This document shows positions 1 through 7,241 of a stretch of DNA of 49,846 nt, piece by piece. Position numbers and translations under genes: made by a program. The DNA is from an uncultured Clostridia bacterium. GTDB lineage: Bacteria; Bacillota; Clostridia; UBA1381. The stretch spans positions 1 through 49,846 of the forward strand of contig CANRJY010000015.1 of the NCBI GenBank assembly GCA_947631085.1, given 5' to 3'. The stretch's first letter is position 1. Each line of letters opens with the position of its first letter. Under the pieces are notes generated by a model. That model was not told the origin of the DNA, did no database searches, and saw only the letters and a program-made list of their open reading frames with translations.

Positions 1-134
1 TACGGCAATGCCGCCTTGTTGATTTTGCACAAAAAATTTATTTTTCAAAAAAACTTTAAACAAATCGGTTGTTATTTGCATATCTTTATCGTTTATGAAG
101 TGAAGGGGCAAAAAGGGTTTGGGTTTCCCCAAGT

Positions 135-212
135 AAATCAAATTTTTGTAAGTGTGTACACGCTTGCTGTGCTTGCTGCTACATGAAAACAGCAAGCCGT
201 AAAATTTGATTT
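135..212. repeat. Nested inverted repeat
   Basis: AAATCAAATTTT at 135-146 is the exact reverse complement of AAAATTTGATTT at 201-212. Inside it, GCTTGCTGT at 162-170 pairs with ACAGCAAGC at 189-197. Together they give a long hairpin of two stems separated by internal loops. It could be a terminator-like end structure, a recombination or replication site of the element, or a MITE-like remnant. No U-run follows directly. Confidence 0.6.
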
Positions 213-217
213 GCGTA

Positions 218-233
218 AAAGCGGTACCGCTTT
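218..233. repeat. 16-bp perfect palindrome
   Basis: AAAGCGGTACCGCTTT reads the same on both strands. It lies just right of the nested inverted repeat, and the TTTGCTGTGCTTGCT that follows resembles the GCTTGCTGTGCTTGCT inside that repeat. It may be a protein-binding operator; no adjacent gene supports a specific role. Confidence 0.5.
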
Positions 234-846
234 GCTGTGCTTGCTTCGCTGCAAAAATATGATAATTTTTCTATGTAGGTAAAAAAATTTTTAAAAAAGT
301 CATTATTTTTCGATTTTTATTTGTTACCTATAATAGAAGGAAAAAAATACCATTTTTTTAACCATTGCTAATAAAGGGGATATATATTAACAACGGAAAA
401 AGTATAAATAATTTTTCTGAAAATGGTTGTTATTTTGCACTTTCAAACGTTCACAAATTAGGGAGGTAAAAATTAAAGACCAATAGCGATATTCAGTATG
501 AGCGCGTTTAAAGAAAATACGCTTATATGCCTTTAATACCGCACTTGATTGACAACTGAATATTCCATTCATCAAATACGTTCTTTCCGAACAAGAGCCG
601 CTATTGCGGGCGCGCCACGACGCTGTATAGCCGAGCGATCAAGCCTTCAATGAAATACCGGATTTGCCGCCGGTACGGTCACGACTGTTCGGAAAGCATA
701 ATGATACTCCCGCCTTGAACTCGTCACAGAATTGGGCGGCCGGCGCGGACGCGGCGGAGGTGAAACTCCTGTGAGGTCGATCGGCTCTCGACCGTTTGGT
801 GAATTGTTAATGGGGGTAGTAAAATTTTTTTCAAAGGAGGACAAGT

Positions 847-999
847 ATGTACATGACAAAAAATAAAATTACTACCTTTGCCGAAACGACAAAATACGAA
901 ATCGACAAAATTACATTTATCGTACAGCCGGTTTTCAAGGAGCGATCCGCTGAAACGCTCGGCTCGGTCTTGCTGCGGCTTATGACTGCGAATAATTAA
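847..999 (+). CDS. tnpW: TnpW-like small transposon protein
   Basis: A 50-codon ORF with an excellent ribosome site (AAAGGAGG at 833-840, six bases before ATG). The product begins MYMTKNKITTFAETTKYEID and ends VLLRLMTANN. The pattern of a TT-rich start, a hydrophobic TFIVQPVF strand, then K-RSAETL and a helix ending LLRLM matches, from memory, the TnpW family of tiny proteins carried by Tn4451-type elements next to their large serine recombinase, which is exactly its position here. The biochemical role of TnpW is not established. A short unrelated ORF is the alternative, but the ribosome site and the neighbour argue against it. Confidence 0.7.
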   Translation: MYMTKNKITTFAETTKYEIDKITFIVQPVFKERSAETLGSVLLRLMTANN

Positions 1000-1013
1000 A
1001 TTTTCAAAACAGG

Positions 1014-1042
1014 CTGACAAACGGAAAATATTGCGGTATAAT
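1014..1042 (+). promoter_or_regulatory. Predicted promoter of the recombinase gene
   Basis: CTGACA (1014-1019), 17-nt spacer, TATAAT (1037-1042). It lies after the tnpW stop and 44 bases before the recombinase start codon. Confidence 0.6.
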
Positions 1043-1085
1043 AACTGTAATACTGTTTGTTGACTGTCAGGGAAAGGAGTTATTT

Positions 1086-2789
1086 ATGAGACAGTCAAAG
1101 AATACAAAGAAAGAATTAACAGCGGCTCTGTATGTCAGGCTCAGCCGCGACGATAACTTGGAAGGTGACAGCTACAGTATCGTAAATCAGAAAAAGCTGC
1201 TTACGAAGGTGGCGAAAGAGAAAGGCTATACCAACCTTTTGACGTACTGCGATGACGGAATTTCAGGCGTTACGATGGATCGCCCCAGCTATAAGCAGAT
1301 GATAAGCGATATTAAAAGCAACAAAATTTCCGCAGTATTCGTCAAGGATTTATCACGTTTGGGGCGTAATTACATTGAGGTCGGCAGACTGACCGAGGAA
1401 TTTTTTCCCGATTACGATATTCGCTTCGTCGCTGTTTCGGACAACATTGACACGCAGGAGGGCGAAAATGAGCTTGCGCCGATAAAGAATCTGTTCAATG
1501 AGTGGTATGCCCGCGACATTTCCAAAAAACGGCGGATAAGCAATAAAATCAAGGGCAACTCCGGCGAGCCGATGGGACAGCCGCCGTATGGGTATATGAA
1601 AAATCCTGACAATCCCAAGAGTTGGATAATAGACGAAGAAGCGGCTCCGGTGGTGCGGAGGATATTCCAAATGACGATTGACGGGTTAGGTACGGAGCAA
1701 ATAGCCGAAACGCTCGAAAAAGATAAAATACTTACGCCCACAAACTATTGGGCGAGCAAAGGCATTAACAGACCTGGGAAGAAAAATCCCGATAATCCGT
1801 ATCAATGGAATTGCTCGACTATAGTCCATATTCTCAGCTTGCAGGAGTATTGCGGCGACATACTCAATTTCAAGACGTATTCAAAATCGTACAAAAACAA
1901 AAAGCGAATTGATAATGACAGAGAAAATTGGGTTGTGTTCAAGGGCGTACACGAGCCGATAATCGAGCGTGCCGTATGGGAAAAGATACAGGAAAAGCGA
2001 GGTAAGGCCCGCAAACGAAAGAAATCCGACGGTGAAAAGAATATGTTTTCCGGTCTGCTCGTGTGCGCCGACTGCGGCAGTAATTTGTGGTATCACTTCA
2101 ACCAAAAAAATCCGAGCATAGAATATTTCAACTGTTCCGGCTACAACAAAGGCGGCAGAAAAGTTTGTTCGTCAACGCACTACATAAGGCTCGATTTTCT
2201 TGAAAAGGTTGTACTCGGCGAGATCAGGCGGCTCACAAAACTGGCGACAAAATATGAGAGTGAGTTTCTGAAACTTGTTATCGGTCAATCAACGAAAGAC
2301 GCGGAACACGAGCGACAGATAAAGCAAAAAGAGTTAAAAACGCTTCTCGCCAGAGATAAGGAGCTTGATGTGCTGTTTGAGAAAATTTACGAAGATAACG
2401 CTATGGGGCGCCTTTCAGACGAGCGTTTCGGCAAGCTGTCCGTAAAATATGACGCGGAGCAAAAAGAGCTGAATAAACAAATTAACGAGCTTCAAGCGGA
2501 ATTGGACAGCGATAAAAACAAAAGCGTTTCCACGGATGAGTTTATGGCGATAGTCCGCAAATACACGCGGGCAAGAAAATTAACGCCGAGAATGCTTAAC
2601 GAACTTATAGAGAAAATCGAAGTCTGTCAAGCTGAGATAATCGACGGGAAGAAGGTACAGCGGCTGAAAATATATTATAACTGTATCGGCTCAATAGAGA
2701 TACCGGATCTTGATTTGATACCGGATAACGCGGTGACGGTAAATACGCGGCAGGGCGTGGATATAAACTTCGCGGGTGCTGTCATGTAA
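1086..2789 (+). CDS. Large serine recombinase (TnpX/TndX type)
   Basis: Site-specific DNA recombinase of 567 residues, the usual size for large serine recombinases that excise and integrate Clostridia mobile elements. The N-terminal resolvase domain has YVRLSRDD with candidate nucleophile Ser20, then KDLSRLGRN and the DISKKRR segment. The Recombinase domain follows (GEPMGQPPYGY near 160), then a zinc ribbon (LVCADCG near 325 and a second Cys pair near 350-360), a charged coiled coil about 400-480, and a C-terminal segment like DUF4368. The start is set by GGAAAGGAG seven bases before ATG. No other element genes lie downstream: the stop is 13 bases from the tRNA-fMet terminator, so this gene probably marks one end of an integrated element that extends left of the window. 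The reading frame is intact. Confidence 0.93.
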   Translation: MRQSKNTKKELTAALYVRLSRDDNLEGDSYSIVNQKKLLTKVAKEKGYTNLLTYCDDGISGVTMDRPSYKQMISDIKSNKISAVFVKDLSRLGRNYIEVGRLTEEFFPDYDIRFVAVSDNIDTQEGENELAPIKNLFNEWYARDISKKRRISNKIKGNSGEPMGQPPYGYMKNPDNPKSWIIDEEAAPVVRRIFQMTIDGLGTEQIAETLEKDKILTPTNYWASKGINRPGKKNPDNPYQWNCSTIVHILSLQEYCGDILNFKTYSKSYKNKKRIDNDRENWVVFKGVHEPIIERAVWEKIQEKRGKARKRKKSDGEKNMFSGLLVCADCGSNLWYHFNQKNPSIEYFNCSGYNKGGRKVCSSTHYIRLDFLEKVVLGEIRRLTKLATKYESEFLKLVIGQSTKDAEHERQIKQKELKTLLARDKELDVLFEKIYEDNAMGRLSDERFGKLSVKYDAEQKELNKQINELQAELDSDKNKSVSTDEFMAIVRKYTRARKLTPRMLNELIEKIEVCQAEIIDGKKVQRLKIYYNCIGSIEIPDLDLIPDNAVTVNTRQGVDINFAGAVM

Positions 2790-2795
2790 ACAAAA

Positions 2796-2839
2796 GAAAA
2801 ATGAGTGTTCTTACAGCTTTAAGTTCTGTAAGAACACTC
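2796..2839 (-). terminator. Terminator of tRNA-fMet
   Basis: On the minus strand, just after the tRNA 3' end, a perfect 14-bp stem (GAGTGTTCTTACAG 2803-2816 with 2826-2839, 9-nt loop) is followed by ATTTTTCTTTTG. It also stops the tRNA transcript from running antisense into the recombinase gene. Confidence 0.88.
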
Positions 2840-2843
2840 GGTA

Positions 2844-2920
<77 letters not shown>

Positions 2921-2949
2921 ATATGTTCCCTCTTTTGAGGTGCTTTATC

Positions 2950-2978
2950 AGTATAACATATATATATGCCTTTGTCAA
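2950..2978 (-). promoter_or_regulatory. Promoter of tRNA-fMet
   Basis: On the minus strand TTGACA (2978-2973), 17-nt spacer, TATACT (2955-2950), about 30 bases before the tRNA 5' end. Near-consensus, as expected for a stable RNA. Confidence 0.8.
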
Positions 2979-3010
2979 GCATTATATGAAAATTTTATCG
3001 CATTTGCCTA

Positions 3011-3039
3011 TTGTTTTTATCGGCGTATTGGTGTATAAT
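3011..3039 (+). promoter_or_regulatory. Predicted promoter of the gtrA-like/comM pair
   Basis: TTGTTT, 17-nt spacer, TATAAT (3034-3039), 30 bases upstream of the TTG start of the GtrA-like gene. Confidence 0.6.
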
Positions 3040-3068
3040 ATCATTAATTTACCAATGGGGGTGAAATT

Positions 3069-3566
3069 TTGGACAAGCTGCTTTCCGATTTCCGCGTTTG
3101 GCTTTCGACCCGTCTGCCCGAAGGCGCGATGAAAGTTGTCAGACCGTTTCTTACCGTCCAGTTTTTCGTTTTCATGTTTATGGGCTTTATTAATACCGTG
3201 TTTTCGGTAATGGTTGCCTCGGGACTTGATATTCTTAAAAATATGTTTCTCTCTGCGGGCAGCTCCTTGCGTGTCTTTATAGAAGCCTTCCGCACAAACT
3301 TTATCATCGGATATGCGGCAAGTATCGTATTGTCCTTTTTCCTGAACTCAAAATTCACGTTTCACCAGCCGCCTACGCTGAAGCGTTTTCTGCGCTTTCC
3401 CATAAGCTATATACCGAATTTTCTGATACAGTATATTTTGGTATTCGTTTTCACGTCGCTTCACTGGAACCACACCATAGCTTATATAACCGCTGCCGTT
3501 ATAGGCACGCCGGTTACCTTTATCTGTATGAAATTTGTCGTGTTCAAACGGTTTAACAATAAATAA
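3069..3566 (+). CDS. GtrA-like membrane protein
   Basis: A 165-residue integral membrane protein with four predicted helices (about 27-53, 78-99, 112-130 and 136-158), the size and layout of the GtrA family. These proteins are thought to flip or help move lipid-linked sugars in cell-envelope polysaccharide synthesis. The conserved-looking loop NSKFTFHQP after helix 2 is typical. The start is TTG at 3069, served by GGGGGTGAAA (3057-3066). The comM ribosome site follows 15 bases after the stop, so the two genes are probably co-transcribed although functionally unrelated. A GtrB-like glycosyltransferase lies elsewhere in the window (19829-20785). Confidence 0.82.
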   Translation: MDKLLSDFRVWLSTRLPEGAMKVVRPFLTVQFFVFMFMGFINTVFSVMVASGLDILKNMFLSAGSSLRVFIEAFRTNFIIGYAASIVLSFFLNSKFTFHQPPTLKRFLRFPISYIPNFLIQYILVFVFTSLHWNHTIAYITAAVIGTPVTFICMKFVVFKRFNNK

Positions 3567-3581
3567 AAAAGAGGTGGAATT

Positions 3582-5114
3582 ATGCTGTCACAAATTTATT
3601 CATGCGGTCTTTCCGGAATCGAGGGCTTTACCGTCTGCGTTGAGACGGATATTTCAAACGGTCTCCCGGGCTTTGATATAGTCGGTCTTCCGGACGCCGC
3701 GGTGCGCGAGGCGAAGGAGCGCGTGCGCGCGTCAATTAAAAACACCGGCTGCCATTTTCCGGCAAAGCACATCATTATGAATCTTGCGCCCGCGTCGCTC
3801 AAAAAGGAAGGCTCCGGCTACGATTTGCCCATAACAGTATCAATTCTCAACGCCACCGAGCAAATGGAAATAGACGAGCGCGAAAAGACCGTTTTCATAG
3901 GCGAGCTGTCGCTCGACGGTTCCGTGAACTCCGTCTCGGGCGTGCTGCCTATGGTGATTTCCGCGTATAAAAACGGCTTCACGCGCGCGTTTGTTCCGAA
4001 AGCAAACGCCTCGGAGGCTGCCGTTATAGACGGAATGGAGATATACCCCGTTGAAAAATTGTCCGATATATGCGAGCATTTTTCAAATGTACGCCGCATC
4101 GAGCCGCATCATGTAGAGCTTGAAGAAATCCTTTCAAAACGCGGTAAATTCCCGCTTGATTTCTGTGACGTAAAGGGTCAGGAGAGCGTAAAGCGCGCGC
4201 TTGAAATCGCGGCGGCTGGCAATCATAATGTCCTGATGATAGGAAGCCCCGGAACGGGCAAAACGATGCTTGCCCAGCGAATGCCGGGTATTCTTCCCGA
4301 TCTCACCTTCGAAGAGGCTCTCGACGTTACAAAAATCCATTCAATCGCCGGACTTCTTCCCGACAATATGCCGCTTATAGTAAATCGTCCGTTCCGCAGT
4401 CCGCATCATACCATTTCGCCGTCGGGACTTTCGGGCGGCGGCTCGGTGCCGCGCCCCGGCGAGCTTTCGTTGGCGCATAACGGAATACTTTTTCTCGACG
4501 AGCTGCCCGAATTTCGGCGCGACGTTTTGGAAGTGCTCCGTCAGCCGCTCGAGGATAACAAGGTGACGATCTCGCGCGTAAACGCCACGCTTACATATCC
4601 GTGCAACATAATGCTGATTGCGAGCATGAATCCGTGCAAATGCGGTTATCTCGGCGACAGCCGTCACGAATGCACCTGCACACCGGCGTCAATAAACAAA
4701 TACAGAAGCAAAATATCGGGACCGCTTCTTGACAGGATCGATATACAGGTTGAAGTTGACAGCGTCGAGTATGATGATCTCAGCTCTGTTGAAAAAGGCG
4801 AGACGAGTGAAGAAATAAAGGAGCGCGTAAACCGCACCCGGCGTATTCAGCTGGAGAGGTACAAGGGGCTCAGCATACACTCAAATTCACAGCTTACCGC
4901 AGGGATGCTGCAGGAATTCTGTCCACTCGGAGAAGCTGAAAACAAGGTTTTGAAAAGATCGTTCGAGGACTTGGGGCTGAGCGCACGCGCGCACAGCAGA
5001 ATATTAAAGGTCGCGAGAACGATAGCTGATTTGGAGCAGGAAAAAGACATAAACGCCGCGCACATCGCAGAGGCGATACAGTATAGAAGCCTTGACAGAA
5101 AATATTTCGGATAA
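3582..5114 (+). CDS. comM: ComM/YifB-family AAA+ ATPase
   Basis: A 510-residue protein of the Mg-chelatase-like ComM (YifB) family, hexameric helicases that promote branch migration during natural transformation in other bacteria. Domain order: an N-terminal Lon-S5-like ChlI domain (1-170), an AAA+ domain with Walker A GSPGTGKT at 221-228 and Walker B GILFLDELPEF near 305, and a C-terminal Mg_chelatase_C lid. Cysteines around residues 350-366 (NPCKCGYLG, HECTCTP) are the usual family cluster. Full length, with the ATG after AGAGGTGGAATT. comM is a common insertion target for serine-recombinase elements, but this copy is intact. Its stop codon lies four bases before the antisense promoter of locus A. 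Confidence 0.94.
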   Translation: MLSQIYSCGLSGIEGFTVCVETDISNGLPGFDIVGLPDAAVREAKERVRASIKNTGCHFPAKHIIMNLAPASLKKEGSGYDLPITVSILNATEQMEIDEREKTVFIGELSLDGSVNSVSGVLPMVISAYKNGFTRAFVPKANASEAAVIDGMEIYPVEKLSDICEHFSNVRRIEPHHVELEEILSKRGKFPLDFCDVKGQESVKRALEIAAAGNHNVLMIGSPGTGKTMLAQRMPGILPDLTFEEALDVTKIHSIAGLLPDNMPLIVNRPFRSPHHTISPSGLSGGGSVPRPGELSLAHNGILFLDELPEFRRDVLEVLRQPLEDNKVTISRVNATLTYPCNIMLIASMNPCKCGYLGDSRHECTCTPASINKYRSKISGPLLDRIDIQVEVDSVEYDDLSSVEKGETSEEIKERVNRTRRIQLERYKGLSIHSNSQLTAGMLQEFCPLGEAENKVLKRSFEDLGLSARAHSRILKVARTIADLEQEKDINAAHIAEAIQYRSLDRKYFG

Positions 5115-5117
5115 TTC

Positions 5118-5146
5118 TTGACTTTTTTATCTTGTTATGATAGAAT
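5118..5146 (+). promoter_or_regulatory. Promoter of antisense RNA, locus A
   Basis: TTGACT (5118-5123), 17-nt spacer, TAGAAT (5141-5146), starting four bases after the comM stop codon. It reads into the 3' end of the locus A peptide gene, which lies on the other strand. Confidence 0.75.
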
Positions 5147-5152
5147 GTAAGC

Positions 5153-5234
5153 AGAAGGATAACATCGGTTATTCTGATGTAAACGTTTATAATTAATTTA
5201 ACCGCTTACTGTCCAGAGTAGGCGGTTATTTCTT
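5153..5234 (+). ncRNA. Putative antisense (antitoxin) RNA, locus A
   Basis: Predicted RNA of about 80 nt from the promoter at 5118-5146 to a terminator-like stem (5199-5210 with 5217-5228, TAACCGC/GCGGTTA core) that runs into TTATTTCTT. The last part is complementary to the stop codon and 3' region of the minus-strand peptide ORF. The first part (5151-5178) is nearly the same sequence as the leader of the peptide mRNA. Start and end are inferred from promoter spacing and the hairpin only. Confidence 0.55.
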
Positions 5235-5312
5235 ATCTATGTATTTTATGATTTTTAATAAAATCAACAGTTCTATGATGGTACAAATATGCTCCAAGAT
5301 AGCAACACTCAT
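5226..5312 (-). CDS. 28-residue hydrophobic peptide, locus A (putative type I toxin)
   Basis: A minus-strand ORF of 29 codons starting MSVAILEHIC and ending IKYIDKK: one hydrophobic helix with a lysine-rich tail, the usual form of type I toxins and small membrane peptides. GGGGGTG lies seven bases before the ATG (5312-5310). The TAA stop (5228-5226) is the first part of the hairpin stem that ends the antisense RNA, as in loci B, C and D. The end pattern E-hydrophobic-I-K-YIDKK resembles locus C (ending FYINVK), suggesting distant homology. Toxicity is inferred; a small regulatory membrane peptide is the alternative. Confidence 0.6.
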   Translation of the reverse strand: MSVAILEHICTIIELLILLKIIKYIDKK

Positions 5313-5398
5313 AGACTGACACCCCCATTCTATCGAAATTTCGGAAAATCCGATTTCAAAGGTATCAGAATAACCGCGAACCCTTCTGCTATGTCTTT

Positions 5399-5427
5399 AT
5401 TATACTATTTATATACTTTTTTGTCAA
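5399..5427 (-). promoter_or_regulatory. Promoter of the locus A peptide mRNA
   Basis: On the minus strand TTGACA (5427-5422), 17-nt spacer, TATAAT (5404-5399): full consensus. The start site is expected near 5392, just before the 5' arm of the inverted repeat. Confidence 0.82.
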
Positions 5428-5527
5428 TAAATTATATTTCCCCTTGATTTTTATGAGTGAAATCCCTTTCCGGAGCGGACTGTATTAATGAAAGCGCTTT
5501 TAATTCGGAAAACAGGAGGTACAAAAA

Positions 5528-6067
5528 ATGACCGACGACGAGCTTATCACACTTCTTTCAAACGAGCCGGAGCGCGGCTTCAAGGCTCTTGTCGAAGAGT
5601 ACGGCGGAGTAGTGAAAACAGTCTGTAAAAATACTCTATCCGGCTTCAGCCGCGAGGATATAGAGGAAGCGGCGGCGGACAGCTTTATCGGGCTTTGGCG
5701 GTCGCGCGAAAGGCTTGCGGAAGCGGCTTCGCTCAAGGGCTATCTTATCGGTATCGCGCGAAACTGCGCTCTCAATAAAATGCGCGCGGTGCTGAAAATC
5801 GCGCCGACAGCCGCAATCGACTCCGACATTGACACTGACTTGACCGACGAAATAACCCGCCGTGCAAATATAGAAATCGTGCGTAAAGCAATCGCCGAAA
5901 TGCCGCCGTTCGAGCGTGAAATATTCGTGCGGCGGTATTATCTGTACGAGCCGGTCAAGTCGATCGCGCATCATATTGGCTGTAATGAGAAGAAAGTGGA
6001 AAACACTCTACACCGCTACAAGGAAAAGCTGAAAGCGGAATTAATCAAAGGAGGTATCAACATATGA
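5528..6067 (+). CDS. ECF-type RNA polymerase sigma factor
   Basis: A 179-residue sigma-70 family protein with only regions 2 and 4, the ECF layout. Region 2 holds EEAAADSFIGLWRSRERL (near 46-65) and a GYLIGIARN stretch. Region 4 holds PFEREIFVRRYYLYEPVKSIA and a helix-turn-helix to residue 170. It redirects RNA polymerase to a small regulon. The ATG follows AACAGGAGGTACAAAAA. The stop overlaps the next ATG (ATGA at 6064-6067), so the sigma factor and its downstream membrane partner are translationally coupled, the normal arrangement for sigma/anti-sigma pairs. The promoter was not resolved; ECF genes are often autoregulated. Confidence 0.9.
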   Translation: MTDDELITLLSNEPERGFKALVEEYGGVVKTVCKNTLSGFSREDIEEAAADSFIGLWRSRERLAEAASLKGYLIGIARNCALNKMRAVLKIAPTAAIDSDIDTDLTDEITRRANIEIVRKAIAEMPPFEREIFVRRYYLYEPVKSIAHHIGCNEKKVENTLHRYKEKLKAELIKGGINI

Positions 6068-7152
6068 ACGGAATAGACGAAATTTTACACAATATAAATC
6101 TTGACGACGATTACTCCGAGCCGCTCACGCGCTCGGAGCAAAAACGAATTTTAAGCATAATAAACAGCAAAACGGGAATTACGCCGAAACGGAAAAAGCG
6201 GCGTATCGCGCGGACGCTGCTCATAGCCGCCTGCGCCACCGCTTTTCTCGCTGCCACAACCGCGCTTGCGGCGTACATTATAGAGCTTGAAAAGCCGCTC
6301 GGCGATATGCTCGGCGTTACGGAGGAAAACTTCTATGAGATAGAAAATGCCGTAGACGCGCCCGTGTGCTCGGATGAGGATAACGGCGTTACGGTGAACG
6401 TGCTGCAAACTCTTGCCGACTCGCGGACGATCTACGCGGTGTTTGAAGTAGTAGCGCCGGAGGGGACGGAGCTGAAACAGTCGTACGAGTTTGAAAAGTA
6501 TCATTTTTATCCCTCGGACTGGTGGGATAACCCGGAAAAATACAGCTCGTTTTCAATGGATGTGTCGGTCGTCGAAGCGGACGGCAACAGAATGAAGTGC
6601 ATAGCGACGGCTGAAGGCTTTGCGTCGGAACTGCCCGACTGCGAATGGATGCTGGAACTTGAAAATATCGGTAATTTTAAAGGCGCGGAACCAAATCATA
6701 AATGGTACGGATATATTGACGGAAAATGGACTCTCAAATGGAACTACAGCAGCGAGAAAAATCCCGATATGCTGGAGCTTAGCGTCAACATTCCGATGGA
6801 ATGTGAGGAGCGCAATATAACCGTTACCGATATAACGCTGTCGCCGCTGTCGGCGCAGTTTATTGTACGTTGCGAGCTGACGGAGGACGAAGCGGCAAAA
6901 GCTGCGGAGAACGATCGGGCGGGTCTCGATATATTCAGCAGCGTGGGGCCTTATGTATACGATTATTTATCCGTGAAAATGAAGGACGGCACGGTAATAG
7001 ACTGGCAGAACGCGAAACCGTTCCGCACGGGCGATTTCCCCGAGGGAGAAAACTGTATGATACTACAGTATTATATGCGCTTTAACAATATAATCGAAAT
7101 GGACGACATAGAAGGCGTTATCGTGAACGGCGTTGAATATCCTATAGAGTAA
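6064..7152 (+). CDS. Membrane anti-sigma-like protein (DUF4179 type)
   Basis: A 362-residue protein with a short cytosolic N-terminus (LTRSEQKRILSIINSK), a basic stretch PKRKKRR, one transmembrane helix at about 47-68, and a large extracytoplasmic beta-rich domain. This is the layout of DUF4179-type proteins that accompany ECF sigma factors in Clostridia. By position (ATGA overlap with the sigma gene, shared ribosome site AAAGGAGG) it is the likely anti-sigma factor, holding the sigma factor at the membrane and releasing it on an outside signal. The signal is unknown. A terminator follows at 7157-7181. Confidence 0.75.
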   Translation: MNGIDEILHNINLDDDYSEPLTRSEQKRILSIINSKTGITPKRKKRRIARTLLIAACATAFLAATTALAAYIIELEKPLGDMLGVTEENFYEIENAVDAPVCSDEDNGVTVNVLQTLADSRTIYAVFEVVAPEGTELKQSYEFEKYHFYPSDWWDNPEKYSSFSMDVSVVEADGNRMKCIATAEGFASELPDCEWMLELENIGNFKGAEPNHKWYGYIDGKWTLKWNYSSEKNPDMLELSVNIPMECEERNITVTDITLSPLSAQFIVRCELTEDEAAKAAENDRAGLDIFSSVGPYVYDYLSVKMKDGTVIDWQNAKPFRTGDFPEGENCMILQYYMRFNNIIEMDDIEGVIVNGVEYPIE

Positions 7153-7156
7153 AACG

Positions 7157-7181
7157 AAGCCGCCCCGAGGGGCGGCTTTCA
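7157..7181 (+). terminator. Terminator of the sigma/anti-sigma operon
   Basis: AAGCCGCCC (7157-7165), loop CGAG, GGGCGGCTT (7170-7178), followed by TTC. A strong GC stem with a short U-run. Confidence 0.75.
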
Positions 7182-7206
7182 TATTATAGGCATTTGTCCG
7201 CAAGCT

Positions 7207-7236
7207 AAAACGAGATGCTGCTGCATCTCGTTTTTT
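7207..7236 (-). terminator. Bidirectional terminator after the GH30/GH43 gene
   Basis: AAAACGAGATGC (7207-7218), loop TGCT, perfect complement to 7234, with TTTTTT on the plus side and TTTT on the minus side. It lies between convergent genes and ends the minus-strand enzyme gene. Confidence 0.82.
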
Positions 7237-7241
7237 CGCAT

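Larger units (their letters stand above)
1..846. other. Non-coding flank of the mobile element
   Basis: No convincing gene was found here. Bases 1-470 are strongly AT-rich and hold short repeats: GGTTGTTATTTGCA at 67-80 recurs almost exactly at 425-439, and a nested inverted repeat lies at 135-212. Bases 480-800 are richer in GC. One plus frame of this part stays open for two stretches of about 33 and 51 codons, broken by an in-frame TGA near 548 and a TAG near 627. This could be a decayed gene or a structured leader of the element; I cannot decide. A small hairpin (GGTCGA 775-780 with TCGACC 788-793) precedes the TnpW-like gene. Confidence 0.5.
5151..5389. repeat. Long-range inverted repeat bounding locus A
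   Basis: CGGTTATTCTGAT (5166-5178) is the exact complement of 5364-5376, and GCAGAAGG (5151-5158) of 5382-5389. In the minus-strand transcript these are the 5' and 3' ends, so the mRNA can close on itself over about 21 pairs. Confidence 0.75.

Noticed and set aside
5115..5430. Riboswitch upstream of the sigma factor gene
   Set aside because: The structured region is better explained by two convergent promoters around a minus-strand mini-ORF; none of the riboswitch core motifs I know is present.
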